Positions 35,348-44,639 of a stretch of 64,000 nt of DNA are shown here, piece by piece. Position numbers and translations under genes: made by a program. The stretch covers positions 992,001 through 1,056,000 of the forward strand of contig NZ_CP040093.1 of NCBI RefSeq assembly GCF_006016075.1, written 5' to 3'. The number at the start of each line of letters is the position of its first letter. The stretch's first letter is position 1. The stretch comes from Caloramator sp. E03. GTDB taxonomy: Bacteria > Bacillota > Clostridia > Clostridiales > Caloramatoraceae. The notes beneath the pieces were generated by a model. That model worked only from the letters and a program-made list of their open reading frames with translations. It searched no databases and was not told the origin of the DNA.

Positions 35348-37304
35348 GGGTCTTTGACAGTTGCAAGACAAAAAAAGTGCCTTAAAGCCTTGATATAGGC
35401 TTATTTTTTTGTCAAATTTTAAATTTTTATAGTGCACAATGTGTAACAATGTGTTATAATATAGATATAAATATATGAAGAGATGTGAAAAAATGAGATT
35501 ACAAATTGTTAAATCAAAAAATGCAGCATCCTTATATGTAGTTAAATCTGTTTATGAAAAAGGCAAGCGTACATCAAAAGTAGTTGAGAAGCTTGGCACT
35601 TATGATGAACTTTTAAAAAAACTAAACGGACAAGACCCTATAGAATGGGGGAAGAGGTACGTTGAAGAGTTAAATAGAAAAGAAAAAGAAGAGAAAAGAG
35701 AAATATTAGTAAAATACTCGCCTGTTAAACAAATTAACAAGGACGAACAGCATACTTTTAATGGTAGTTACTTGTTTTTACAAAAAATATATAACGAGCT
35801 TGGGCTGCAAAATATCTGTAAAAATATTTCGGATAAACATAAATTTAATTTTAATCTAAATTCAATACTATCAAGATTAATTTATGCAAGAATTATTTAT
35901 CCATCATCTAAGCTTGCTACATACGAACTATCAAAAAAATTTATTGAGCAGCCTGATTTTGAGCTTCAGCATATTTATAGAGCTTTAGAAGTGATTTCAC
36001 AAGAAACAGATTTTATTCAGTCAGAATTATACAAGAACAGTCTTAAAGTTTGCAATCGTAATAAAGGAGTTCTCTATTATGACTGCACCAACTATTTCTT
36101 TGAAATTGAACAGGAAGAAGGATTAAAACAGTATGGAGTATCGAAGGAACATAGACCCAATCCAATTGTTCAAATGGGACTTTTCATGGATGGAGACGGC
36201 ATCCCCCTTGCATTTTGTATAAACAAAGGTAATACTAATGAACAAGTAACTTTAAAACCTTTAGAGCAAAAAATTATATCCGAATTTGGGCTTTCAAAAT
36301 TTATCATTTGTACAGATGCAGGGCTTGCATCTACAGCAAACAGAAAATTTAATAATATACAAAATCGAGCTTTTATTACTACACAATCTATTAAAAAATT
36401 AAAATCACATTTAAAAGAATGGGCGTTAGACCCCAAAGGATGGCATCTTAGCGATTCAGACAAAGTATATAATTTAAACGAAATTGACGAAGAAACAGAT
36501 ATTAATAAAATTTTTTATAAGGAACGCTGGATAAAAGAAGACGGGCTTGAACAAAAACTTATTGTAACATTTTCCTTGAAATATAGAAACTATCAAAGAA
36601 CTATAAGAGGTAACCAAATAGAGAGAGCTCAAGAGGTTATTGATACCAATCCTACAAAATTGAAGAAATGTAATGCTAATGATTACAAACGCTTTATTTC
36701 AAAGACTCACTGCACACCTGACGGTGAAGTAGCTGAAAAAGAATTATACAGCATTAATGCTGATTTAATAGCACAAGAGGCAATGTATGATGGTTTTTAC
36801 GCAGTATGTACAAATATAAGTGATGATGCTGCCGCAATTATAAAAATTAATAGAAGGCGTTGGGAAATAGAAGAGTCCTTCCGTATTATGAAATCAGAGT
36901 TTAAGGCAAGACCAGTATATTTAAGAAGAGATGATAGAATAAAAGCGCATTTTACAACTTGTTTCATTTCCCTGATGATATATAGGCTATTAGAAAAAAA
37001 GCTTTCAGAAAAATATACGTGTAGCGATATTATATCAGGACTTAGAGAAATGAATTTTTATGAGATTAAGAATGAGGGCTATATTCCAATATATACAAGG
37101 ACCGATTTTACAGATGATTTACATGACAAATTTGGCTTTAGAACGGATTATCAAATAATTAATATGAAACAAATGAAAAAAATTTTTAAAGACACGAAAA
37201 AATAAAAAACATTGTTCACTTTTTTGAAAAGTATAAAAGCCTGAGAGCCCTTGATATTCAATGGTTCTACAGGCTTTTTGCTTCGCGCAACTGTCAAAGA
37301 TGAG
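35347..37304 (+). mobile_element. IS1634-type insertion sequence, copy 1
   Basis: About 1958 bases. Ends carry TCTTTGACAGTTGC as inverted repeats (35351-35364 and 37286-37299, reversed). One transposase gene fills it. The flanks are a 374-bp direct repeat. Copy 2 at 53160 is almost identical. The IS1634/IS1549 group is known from other bacteria for very long target duplications. Confidence 0.9.
35475..37205 (+). CDS. IS1634-family (IS4 superfamily) DDE transposase, copy 1
   Basis: A 576-aa transposase. The first catalytic Asp is Asp203 in YYDCTNYFFE and the second Asp281 in ICTDAGLAS. The Glu lies near residue 465 in RRRWEIEESFRIMKSEF, the IS4-superfamily YREK-like region. RPNPIVQMGLFMDGDGIPLAF is also typical of this family. 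Either ATG 35475 or ATG 35493 could start it. It differs from copy 2 at about five residues and looks intact. Confidence 0.92.
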   Translation: MKRCEKMRLQIVKSKNAASLYVVKSVYEKGKRTSKVVEKLGTYDELLKKLNGQDPIEWGKRYVEELNRKEKEEKREILVKYSPVKQINKDEQHTFNGSYLFLQKIYNELGLQNICKNISDKHKFNFNLNSILSRLIYARIIYPSSKLATYELSKKFIEQPDFELQHIYRALEVISQETDFIQSELYKNSLKVCNRNKGVLYYDCTNYFFEIEQEEGLKQYGVSKEHRPNPIVQMGLFMDGDGIPLAFCINKGNTNEQVTLKPLEQKIISEFGLSKFIICTDAGLASTANRKFNNIQNRAFITTQSIKKLKSHLKEWALDPKGWHLSDSDKVYNLNEIDEETDINKIFYKERWIKEDGLEQKLIVTFSLKYRNYQRTIRGNQIERAQEVIDTNPTKLKKCNANDYKRFISKTHCTPDGEVAEKELYSINADLIAQEAMYDGFYAVCTNISDDAAAIIKINRRRWEIEESFRIMKSEFKARPVYLRRDDRIKAHFTTCFISLMIYRLLEKKLSEKYTCSDIISGLREMNFYEIKNEGYIPIYTRTDFTDDLHDKFGFRTDYQIINMKQMKKIFKDTKK

Positions 37305-37678
37305 ATTATACCACTAACATATCAACAAATCAAATTTTAAATCTTTGTATCATCTCATTTAGTTTTTCAGCAGCCTCATTCTGGCTGTGGATAGATATAG
37401 CAACTTTCTCTATTGCCTTTGTAGTTTCATTAACGTTTTCCATAATCATCTGAGCCTGTTCGCCTGTCTTTTGAGAATTTGCCGCCATATTAGCAGCTGC
37501 ATCGGAAACCTGCCCAACTGTAGCTGTAAGCTCTTCTGACATAGCAGCTATTTCCTGTGACATTCTGCTTACAAAATCAGCATCCTTATAATACTGCTTT
37601 CCTGTTTCACCATATACTTTAAATTGCTGCCTTACATTGCTGTTTATAAAGTTTAGCATGTCACTGTTAGCCTCAATG
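37305..37678. repeat. 374-bp direct repeat, right copy
   Basis: Matches 34973-35346 by eye without differences. This copy is continuous with the full chemoreceptor gene, so it is the one in its native place on the right side of the IS. Confidence 0.88.
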
Positions 37679-39045
37679 CTTTCCTTAAATGCTCTTTGAA
37701 CATTTACAATCGTCTCCTGAATATTTTTAACAGCCTCCGATGACTGCTCTGCAAGTTTTCTAACCTCATCAGCAACAACTGCAAATCCTCTTCCCATCTC
37801 TCCAGCCCTTGCGGCTTCAATTGCCGCATTAAGAGCAAGAAGGTTTGTCTGCTCTGCTATGCTTCCTATTGTATCTGCCATAACCTTTATATTGTCTACT
37901 ATTTTGCCTTTCTCAATCACATTTTCCATAAGCTTTTTCTTTTCTTCAAATATTTTTTCGTTATCTTCAATTGCTCTTTCGCTGTTTTTTTGAACTTCAA
38001 AGGCCCTTTCTTTAAATTCATTTGCGTTATTGCTTCCTTCTAAAGCTTTTTTTGAAAGTTCATTTATGCTCGCATCTACCTCTTCAATAGAAGCGTTTAT
38101 CTCCTGTGTTGCTGCTGTTGACTCCTGCATAGTTCCTGCTATGCTGTTTATCGCCTCATCTATTTCAATGGATTTTATGGTTAAATCTTCAATGGCTGTG
38201 GATAAATCCTTGGAGGAAATTTGTATCTGATTTGAGCTGTCCATTATCATTTTTATAAAGCCTTTAATGTTTTCCTGAGCAGTATTTAAAGACTCTGCAG
38301 TCTGCCCAAACTCATCCTTCCTTTTTATAATAACAGGCTGAGAAAAATCGTAATTTGATATCCTTTGTGCAAAGCTTTTAATTCCCTCAAGAGGAGAAAC
38401 GATGTTTTTACTTACTATGTATGCTAAAAGAAGTATTATAATAAAGGCTATAAATGAAGTTATGGCAATTATATATGTAATGGTTTTGAATAATTCTATA
38501 TTGCTAGAATTATCATTTTTAGCAACTTCATCGTTTATTTCAATACACCTTTGTATCTTTTTGAAAATTGAATCGGTTACTGGTTTAAGCTCAGTATTAT
38601 AGGCTAATTCTGCATTATTAAAATCATTGTTTTTAACAAAGGTTCTAACCTTGTTAACCTTATCTGTGTATTTTGTCAAATCGTTTTTAAATTCCTCATA
38701 AAGCCTGTCCTCTTCTTCAGTTCCAGGCATAGTATCATAGTGCTGAATAGATTTATATATTTTTGAAATAGAATCATCTATATTTTTAGAAATCTCATCT
38801 GTTTTGCTGCTATCCTTTTCATATATAAGCTTTAAAACATCCGCTCTTACTTGCTCCATATTCCCTTTAATTTCATACAAATCCTTAATAGATAACAAAT
38901 TCGTGCTGTACATATAATTAGCTGAGGTGCTTATCTTTTTTGTGCTTATTATTCCAATAACTCCAATAGATAATTGAAAAATGAATACCAAAACAAATAT
39001 GGATGTAAGCTTTTTTCTAACACTTAAATTTGTAAAAAATTTCAT
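37330..39045 (-). CDS. Methyl-accepting chemotaxis protein (4HB sensor, HAMP, signalling domain)
   Basis: A 571-aa receptor. The start at 39045 ([13 protein letters not shown]) has AAAGGGGG before it; the longer frame reads into an IS200 remnant. It has an N-terminal membrane segment ([16 protein letters not shown]), a ~150-residue outer helical bundle and a second membrane segment ([17 protein letters not shown]). A HAMP domain ([16 protein letters not shown]) follows, then the methylation helices and the signalling hairpin ([26 protein letters not shown]). It should signal to CheW/CheA. The IS insertion left this copy complete. Confidence 0.92.
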   Translation of the reverse strand: MKFFTNLSVRKKLTSIFVLVFIFQLSIGVIGIISTKKISTSANYMYSTNLLSIKDLYEIKGNMEQVRADVLKLIYEKDSSKTDEISKNIDDSISKIYKSIQHYDTMPGTEEEDRLYEEFKNDLTKYTDKVNKVRTFVKNNDFNNAELAYNTELKPVTDSIFKKIQRCIEINDEVAKNDNSSNIELFKTITYIIAITSFIAFIIILLLAYIVSKNIVSPLEGIKSFAQRISNYDFSQPVIIKRKDEFGQTAESLNTAQENIKGFIKMIMDSSNQIQISSKDLSTAIEDLTIKSIEIDEAINSIAGTMQESTAATQEINASIEEVDASINELSKKALEGSNNANEFKERAFEVQKNSERAIEDNEKIFEEKKKLMENVIEKGKIVDNIKVMADTIGSIAEQTNLLALNAAIEAARAGEMGRGFAVVADEVRKLAEQSSEAVKNIQETIVNVQRAFKESIEANSDMLNFINSNVRQQFKVYGETGKQYYKDADFVSRMSQEIAAMSEELTATVGQVSDAAANMAANSQKTGEQAQMIMENVNETTKAIEKVAISIHSQNEAAEKLNEMIQRFKI

Positions 39046-39069
39046 GTTTCTACCCCCTTTTCTCATATT

Positions 39070-39370
39070 TAGTTGCATATAACATAATATCCTCTTCACC
39101 CAAACTACCTATTTCTGTATTTGCTGTTTATATTTCCTCATTTTTCATATATCATTATGCTACTCTTACTTTTTAAAAATCCCATAAAACTTGATACTCT
39201 CATTTTGGGTGGTATTTCTACTAGCATTTGTATATAGTCTGGGCATACCTCAGCTTCTATTATATTTACTCCTTTCCAATTACATAATTATCTTAAAATT
39301 GCTCCTATTTTCAATCTTTTGTCTCCATAAAATGCTTTTCTTCTATATTTCGAAGCAAAATATGTAATAT
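39070..39370 (-). pseudogene. IS200/IS605 TnpA remnant
   Basis: Read on the - strand the frame gives ITYFASKYRRKAFYGDKRLKIGAILR, stop, then LCNWKGVNIIEAEVCPDYIQMLVEIPP and SSFMGFLKSKSSIMIYEK, stop, then [10 protein letters not shown], then RGYYV. This is the TnpA Y1 transposase pattern. Stops interrupt it at several places, and the essential HIHM motif has become YIQM. Its tail runs into the region before the chemoreceptor gene. No start or intact end is visible. Confidence 0.82.
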
Positions 39371-39428
39371 TTATAATTCATTTAGTACATGATAAACTAT
39401 GAATATCATTATTCATAATAACAATAAG

Positions 39429-39486
39429 CTCCAAGTGATTTTAAATTTGTTATTGACAGACAACAAATTTATTTTATCACTTGGAG
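39429..39486. other. Long hairpin with CTCCAAGTGAT arms
   Basis: CTCCAAGTGAT (39429-39439) pairs with ATCACTTGGAG (39476-39486), and AAATTTGTT (39443-39451) pairs with AACAAATTT (39462-39470). It sits between the IS200 remnant and the MFS gene end. It could be the end hairpin of the decayed IS200 element or a terminator for rightward transcription, since GTTATTTTTT follows. Confidence 0.55.
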
Positions 39487-39516
39487 GTTATTTTTTGAAG
39501 CCTTATCCTTAAAGCT

Positions 39517-40680
39517 TTATTTTTTTGATGCATTATTTACTGTATAAGTTGCAATAAAGGAAACGATAAGCATTGCAATAGATGCACCTATAAATACATA
39601 ACTAAAGTTATTATAATAATTTATGATTTTTCCATTAATACTTGTACCTATTGCACCACCTATAAACATGTTAAAGGATGCAAGGGACATTGCAGTACCT
39701 CTTAGGTTTGGCATAGTTTCTTGTGATGTTGATACTAAAGTAGATTGAAGAGATACAAAAGCAAGCCCAAAACCAAATAAAGCTATGACTATAAACAAAG
39801 TTGAGTTGGTTTGGGACAATAGATAAAGAGATGCAGATCCAATTAATCCCATAACCAATAAAAATTTATTTTTAAGGTTATTCTTTAGTTTTGGAGCTAT
39901 TCTACCGCCTACTACCGTAGCAATACCAAATGAAGTTAATATTATTCCAACAATTAATATGTTATATCCTGTTTTTGACTGAATAAATTTACCTGTATAG
40001 GTAAAACTACCAAATACACTAAAACCAACAAGCATAATTGTTGATACCACAGAAATAAGTTTTACATTTGATAATGCTTTTTTATAAACTCCGGTCAATT
40101 CAAGATGATTTATTATTCCAGGAAGCTTAGGTAGCTTTTTAAACATAACAATTGCAAGTATTAATTCACCTAAACCATATAAGAAATAAACTGCTCTCCA
40201 CGAACCAAAATAAGCAATTATGCCTCCGATAAATGTAGCAGAAGCTCCCCCTAAGAACATCATGCCCATAACTTTACCTATAGATTTTTGCCTTTCACTT
40301 TGTTCAAAAATTTCACCAATAAGTGCCATAGTTACTGGAAATATTCCTGCACCAAATGCTCCATTAACTGCTCTAAAAAATACAAGAGAAGATAGATTAA
40401 AAGCAAAAGCTCCAAGCATACTAAATATAGCGGTACCAAAAGCTGCTATATTTATAATTTTTGTCTTTCCAAATCTATCACCTAATGGTCCAAATAAAAT
40501 TGTAAAAAGACCAAAGGATAGCATATATGCGGTAACTGATGTCGCAGCAGTAGTTAGACTTAAATTTAAGTCCTTAGCAATGTTTATAATTAAAGGTGCT
40601 GCAGCATAATTGTCACCATTTGCTAAGAAAGCCATTAGACCTAAAACAAGTAAAATAATTTTTTTGTCATTAGCTGTCAT
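39517..40680 (-). CDS. MFS transporter, DHA1-like efflux type
   Basis: A 387-aa transporter with about 12 membrane segments. MAFLANGDNYAAAPLIINIAKDL opens the first helix pair, GPLGDRFGKTK is the loop 2-3 motif A of the family, and GAFGAGIFPVTMALIGE resembles motif C of drug exporters. The substrate is not predictable. Good RBS (AGGAGG). A perfect 28-bp palindrome lies just upstream (40694-40721), suggesting control by a repressor of the MarR/TetR kind. Confidence 0.86.
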   Translation of the reverse strand: MTANDKKIILLVLGLMAFLANGDNYAAAPLIINIAKDLNLSLTTAATSVTAYMLSFGLFTILFGPLGDRFGKTKIINIAAFGTAIFSMLGAFAFNLSSLVFFRAVNGAFGAGIFPVTMALIGEIFEQSERQKSIGKVMGMMFLGGASATFIGGIIAYFGSWRAVYFLYGLGELILAIVMFKKLPKLPGIINHLELTGVYKKALSNVKLISVVSTIMLVGFSVFGSFTYTGKFIQSKTGYNILIVGIILTSFGIATVVGGRIAPKLKNNLKNKFLLVMGLIGSASLYLLSQTNSTLFIVIALFGFGLAFVSLQSTLVSTSQETMPNLRGTAMSLASFNMFIGGAIGTSINGKIINYYNNFSYVFIGASIAMLIVSFIATYTVNNASKK

Positions 40681-40693
40681 TTAAAAACCTCCT

Positions 40694-40721
40694 AACTATA
40701 TAATTATATAATTATATAGTT
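40694..40721. promoter_or_regulatory. 28-bp perfect palindrome upstream of the MFS gene, probable operator
   Basis: AACTATATAATTAT is followed directly by its complement ATAATTATATAGTT. It lies a few bases before the ribosome site (CCTCC at 40689-40693 on the + strand), where a repressor could block expression. Its regulator is not encoded in the immediate vicinity. Confidence 0.65.
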
Positions 40722-40921
40722 ATTATAGTGATATAATTGATTTTTGTCAATATAAAATATAAATTGTCGATTAACATTAAGAATAGATAAAAATATAGTG
40801 TATTTCACCATAAAGAACGTATACTTAATGTTTTATTATTTTAATTTAACTTAAATAATCATCATTTTTACTAAAAAAAATAATTTTTATCCAATTAGAG
40901 CTTTATTTAAAAATAATAATT

Positions 40922-41138
40922 AACAGGTCATGACTAAGCAATAGCCACAACGAATGCATGAAAAAGTTTGGGGGTTGTCAAAGATGACAGTAACATGAGG
41001 GACGATTACTTATTATATTAAATAAACATAATATTTTATGGATATCCCCCTAATTTTACAGATACCGTGTATGAAATAAGTAACCGTCCCTCGGCTTGTA
41101 CTTTTTTCCTTTTTTGTAAAGGGACATTTTCACACTAA
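40922..41138 (-). repeat. Dispersed 211-bp-type MITE, inverted copy
   Basis: Reading - strand from 41138: TTAGTGTGAAAATGTCC, then GGGACGGTTACTTATTTCA, then AATAATAAGTAATCGTCCC, and finally GTCATGACCTGTT at 40922. It is the reverse of the units at 24493. The copy has drifted (GGGACGATTACTTATT on one arm). No gene lies in 40722-41168. Confidence 0.85.
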
Positions 41139-41168
41139 CCGTCCTCCAAAAGCCCCTGAAAGAAAGTC

Positions 41169-41795
41169 TTATGATAAATTTTTGAAATAAAAAATCGCAA
41201 GCTGGGTTCTGTCCCTTAAATTAAGCTTTGACAAAAGATTTGTAATATAGTTTCTGACTGTCCCTTCGCTAAGATATAGCTTCTCTGCTATTTCCTTATT
41301 TGACAAGCCCTCGGAGATGAGCTTTATAATCTCATAATCTCTATCGCTAATGTCAAAATCTTTAGGTCTTTTTTTGTTTTCCTCTTTTATCATACCATAA
41401 ATAGTTTTTGCAACGCTTTTATCAAAAACCGCATTCCCTCTGTAAACAGCCCTAAGACTTTCTGCCAAACTATCAAAGGGTTGGTTTTTAAGCACATACC
41501 CCTCTGCTCCGTTTTTTATAGCTTCTTTTATATATTCATCATCCTTAAAGGTTGTAAGTATTATAACCTTTATATCTTTAAAGTTTTCCTTTATAAGTTT
41601 TGTTCCTAATACTCCATCTAAAACAGGCATTCTAATGTCCATCAAAACTATGTCAGGATGAAGCTGCCTGCACATCTCAAAGGCTTCCTGCCCGTTTGAA
41701 GCGCAGCCTGCAACCTCAATATCCTCCTCAAGCTCGCACATTATCCTAAGGCTGTCCCTTATTAAAGCATCATCATCAACTATCAAAAGTTTCAT
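41169..41795 (-). CDS. Response regulator, NarL/LuxR family
   Basis: A 208-aa regulator. The receiver domain has the acidic pocket IVDDD, phospho-acceptor Asp53 in VLMDIRMPVLDG and Lys about 103 in GYVLKNQ. The C-terminal LuxR HTH is ISDRDYEIIKLISEGLSNKEIAEKLYLSEGTVRNYITNLLSKLNLRDRTQLA. The start at 41795 is used because GGAGGG lies just before it. It overlaps the kinase gene. It probably controls the exporter at 43542-46714 (Lnr-like set), by analogy only. Confidence 0.92.
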   Translation of the reverse strand: MKLLIVDDDALIRDSLRIMCELEEDIEVAGCASNGQEAFEMCRQLHPDIVLMDIRMPVLDGVLGTKLIKENFKDIKVIILTTFKDDEYIKEAIKNGAEGYVLKNQPFDSLAESLRAVYRGNAVFDKSVAKTIYGMIKEENKKRPKDFDISDRDYEIIKLISEGLSNKEIAEKLYLSEGTVRNYITNLLSKLNLRDRTQLAIFYFKNLS

Positions 41796-42870
41796 TAATA
41801 TCACCCTCCAATTTCATAGGAAGAATACAAACAATCATAAAACCCTCTTCACCGCTTACAGAAATGCTCCCTCCTATATTTCTTATTCTCTCCCTCATTC
41901 CGCTTATTCCAAGGCCCTCATGTATTTCTTTGCAGCCTGTACCATTGTCCTTAATGTAGAGCCTTACATATTTTTCATTTATATCTATAGATATTTCAAT
42001 TTTTGTTGCATTAGAATACTTTGACGCATTAGTAAGTGCTTCCTTAATGTTTGCATAAAGTATTTCAATATGGGAGGCTGAAAGGCTGTTAAAATCTCCA
42101 TAAACTTTAAATTCTACATCGCAATATTTATACTTATCTATTATATCTTTTATGTATTCTATTCCATAATCTTCCTTAGGTTTTATGTTATGAACTGTAT
42201 CACGAAGAAGGTTAAGTGCCTTTGAAAGTTCATCTATTGATTTTTCAAGAAGAATTAAAGCCTTATCCCTGTCCTTATCAAAAAGCTTTGAACATGCCTG
42301 AAGTTGAAACAAAACTCCCGATATGCTGTGCCCTACATTATCATGTATCTGCCTTGCAATCCTGTTTCTTTCCTTTATCTTGGCAATGTGCACAGCTTCA
42401 ATGGAGGATTTTATAAGCTTTTCTTTTGCGCTTTCAAGCTCATATCTATATCTTCTTTCCTTATCATAGGCATATTTTAAATCATTATTTTTCTCTTCTA
42501 AGCTCTTGTTTATATATGCTAAATATGCACAAAGACTAAGAAACATAATATATTCTAATATCCATTCATTTTTTAAAAAATACACTCCAAAAATAATAGG
42601 CGGAATTATTCCTATGTAAGCTTTTTTATAGAAAAAATCATAAAGAATTATTCCATTAAGTATTATAAAGTGCCAATCCATTTTTACTGCAAAAAAGATT
42701 AGAATTATTTCTACTATTACAATATAAACGCTGTCATAATATTTTTCTTTGATAATGTTTATGCATATAAAGATTAGAGTTAGAGCAACTATTCTATAAG
42801 ATACGTTAGTGCTCATAGAAAATTTTATAATCAAATATAGAAAAAATGTTGATTTAAATATGTATTTCAT
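41776..42870 (-). CDS. Sensor histidine kinase, HisKA_3 type
   Basis: A 364-aa kinase with about five N-terminal membrane segments (residues 5-120) and a coiled linker. The HisKA_3 phosphorylation site is IARQIHDNVGHS (His176), and the ATP-binding domain carries EALTNASKYSNATKI (N-box) and DNGTGCKEIHEGLGISGMRERI (G boxes). No large sensor domain, so it probably senses through its membrane segments, as DesK/LiaS-type kinases do. Ribosome site AAGGAG. Partner of the regulator it overlaps. Confidence 0.92.
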   Translation of the reverse strand: MKYIFKSTFFLYLIIKFSMSTNVSYRIVALTLIFICINIIKEKYYDSVYIVIVEIILIFFAVKMDWHFIILNGIILYDFFYKKAYIGIIPPIIFGVYFLKNEWILEYIMFLSLCAYLAYINKSLEEKNNDLKYAYDKERRYRYELESAKEKLIKSSIEAVHIAKIKERNRIARQIHDNVGHSISGVLFQLQACSKLFDKDRDKALILLEKSIDELSKALNLLRDTVHNIKPKEDYGIEYIKDIIDKYKYCDVEFKVYGDFNSLSASHIEILYANIKEALTNASKYSNATKIEISIDINEKYVRLYIKDNGTGCKEIHEGLGISGMRERIRNIGGSISVSGEEGFMIVCILPMKLEGDINETFDS

Positions 42871-42938
42871 AGGCGCTCCTTAATTATCTATCTTTTTATT
42901 TAAGTATATACTTTGCCAATTTTTTTCTCAATAAAAAA

Positions 42939-42956
42939 GAGGGACGGTTATTTATT
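42939..42956. repeat. Fragment of the GGGACGG repeat
   Basis: GAGGGACGGTTATTTATT, about 70 bases before the kinase gene start, is a lone relative of the dispersed motif. Confidence 0.55.
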
Positions 42957-43038
42957 TATTGATTTATTGCTACAATTTGGACATGCATTTAACAAAAATG
43001 AATCAGGGGAAATATGCACCTAAAATTTATAAAATAAG

Positions 43039-43252
43039 TAACAGGTCATGACTAAAAGTAGCCACAACGACGGAATGAAAAAGTTTGTGGTTTGTCAAAG
43101 ATGACAGTAACAGGAGGGACGGTTACTTATTATATTAAATAAACATAATATTTATGGATGACCCCTAATTTTGCAGATATTGTGCATGAAATAAGTAACC
43201 GTCCCTCGTCTTGTACTTTTTTCCTTTTTTGTAAAGGGACATTTTCACACTA
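43039..43252 (-). repeat. Dispersed 211-bp-type MITE, inverted copy 2
   Basis: On the - strand it runs from TTAGTGTGAAAATGTCC near 43252 to GTCATGACCTGTT near 43041, with intact GGGACGGTTACTTATT arms on both sides. It is closer to the copy at 40922 than to the tandem units: both share AAGATGACAGTAAC and the AATAATAAGT side. Confidence 0.87.
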
Positions 43253-43462
43253 ACCGTCCCTCGATTTGTCCAATAAGAAAGTATCTCTAAGTTTGTCCAT
43301 ACTTGTGGCATCGGGGCTGTCCCTGTCCCTCGGTATATCCATTGCTCTAATTCTTGAATATCACAAAAAGTATCTATAATAAGTAACCGTCCCCTATAGC
43401 ACCACCCTATAGCACCAATAAGTAACCGTCCCCCATAGCACCATAGCACCCCATAGCATTGT
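43253..43462. repeat. Cluster of short repeat fragments
   Basis: Two further AATAAGTAACCGTCCC motifs (near 43378-43393 and 43418-43433) and several short CCATAGCACC-type tandem pieces (43398-43455) lie between the MITE and the terminator of the exporter operon. An open frame crossing the area is chance. No gene is seen from 42895 to 43541. Confidence 0.65.
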
Positions 43463-43523
43463 AAAAAATGCCGCCCAATTGACTTAACAAAAATCTAAGT
43501 TTGTCATTTGTCAATTGGGCGGC
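43463..43523 (-). terminator. Terminator of the ABC-2 exporter operon
   Basis: GCCGCCCAATTGAC (43470-43483) pairs perfectly with GTCAATTGGGCGGC (43510-43523). On the - strand ATTTTTTAC follows the stem. The loop is 26 bases. Confidence 0.85.
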
Positions 43524-43541
43524 ACTTTTCCCCCAGCACTC

Positions 43542-44639
43542 CTATACTGTTATATCGGTCTTTTTCCAAGAACTTAAAAGAAAGAATACTACTGAGAAAA
43601 GAATGAGTATTGGTATTTCAATATACAGCTCCCTTAATTTTGCCCCATAGGCTATCTTTTCACAGGCCCTCATGCACCATGTAGTTGGAAGGAATTTAGA
43701 TAGCTGCTGAAGGAATTTTGGCATTATTTCAATAGGCCAGTAGCATCCTCCAAGCATTAAAATAGGAGTTATTACAAGAGAAGCCATTGACTGTGCCTGT
43801 CTTAAATCCTTTGATATTGTTGTAATATAAGTTCCAAAGGATATTGCAAACAGAGAAAAGAATAAAAGTATCACAAAATAGTCAAAAAAGGACTTGCCCA
43901 AATTGCCTCCCAAAACATTTATAAAATAAAGCAAGAGCAGAATCTGCATAACCGCCAAGGTAAAAAAGCTCAGTATATTTTCAAGCATATATCTTTTCGT
44001 TGTAACCGGTGCTGTAAAAATTCTGTAATAGGTTTTATTTCTCTTATCCCTCATTATTATTGTAGCTGCAAAGCTTAAAAAGTACAGTATTCCCATTAAG
44101 GCAAAGCCCATTGATTGTATTACTTTTCTTGCGTTTTCTCCTTTGGCTTTTAAAGATATATATTCTGCCATGGACTTACTATTTCTATATTCATCAAAAC
44201 ATCTATAAAATTTTTCGCTGTCATTGTTGCAGGCTAAGGCAATATTTTTAGCCGAATTAAGATAGCTGTTTAAAAATATCTTCATATTCTCTGATGTATT
44301 TGATTCTTTAATGCTGTATATTTTAATTTTGGGACTCTTTCCAGATATTATATCCTCAGAAAATCCCTCATCTATTTTAATAATGCAGTCGTATACGCCT
44401 TCAATTATATTAGGTTTAATATCTTCGCTTTTTAAATATACTACATTTGCTCTTTTTTCAATGTCATCTATAAGTATATGAAAAAACTTACCCTTATCTT
44501 TAGATGAAATTCCTACCATAAGTGCGCTGTCATTAAACATCATAATTGTTATTATTAAAACCGCAGGCATTACAAATATTAAAAGTAAATTCATTTTTCT
44601 CCTTAAAATTCTTTTAATTGTATTTAGATATATGGTCAT
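43542..44639 (-). CDS. ABC-2 type exporter permease, second subunit
   Basis: A 365-aa membrane protein. An N-terminal membrane segment (LLLIFVMPAVLIITIMM), a ~140-residue outer domain and about five C-terminal membrane segments are in the ABC-2 order. The conserved region is ISKDLRQAQSMASLVITPILMLGGCYWPIEIMP. It pairs with the permease at 44636 and the ATPase at 45782, an arrangement like B. subtilis LnrLMN (linearmycin resistance) and related drug exporters. Start overlaps the upstream gene by four bases. Confidence 0.86.
   Translation of the reverse strand: MTIYLNTIKRILRRKMNLLLIFVMPAVLIITIMMFNDSALMVGISSKDKGKFFHILIDDIEKRANVVYLKSEDIKPNIIEGVYDCIIKIDEGFSEDIISGKSPKIKIYSIKESNTSENMKIFLNSYLNSAKNIALACNNDSEKFYRCFDEYRNSKSMAEYISLKAKGENARKVIQSMGFALMGILYFLSFAATIIMRDKRNKTYYRIFTAPVTTKRYMLENILSFFTLAVMQILLLLYFINVLGGNLGKSFFDYFVILLFFSLFAISFGTYITTISKDLRQAQSMASLVITPILMLGGCYWPIEIMPKFLQQLSKFLPTTWCMRACEKIAYGAKLRELYIEIPILILFSVVFFLLSSWKKTDITV

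Noticed and set aside
34998-35366. Independent 122-aa gene
   Set aside because: It is the C-terminal end of the neighbouring chemoreceptor copied by the IS duplication; the first codons come from the IS end.
40975-41000. Shared CATCTTTGACA-like sequence in the inverted MITE copies and the IS1634 ends
   Set aside because: Only about 11 bases match, the tandem copies lack part of it, and the transposase's internal sequence is not present; treated as coincidence rather than evidence that the MITE derives from this IS.
43165-43449. 94-aa open frame on the - strand (MLWCYGGRLLIGAIGW...)
   Set aside because: It runs through the MITE and short tandem repeats; its sequence is made of repeated units (GRLLIGA/ I) and its ending is the same as the element copies. 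No ribosome site, no family.
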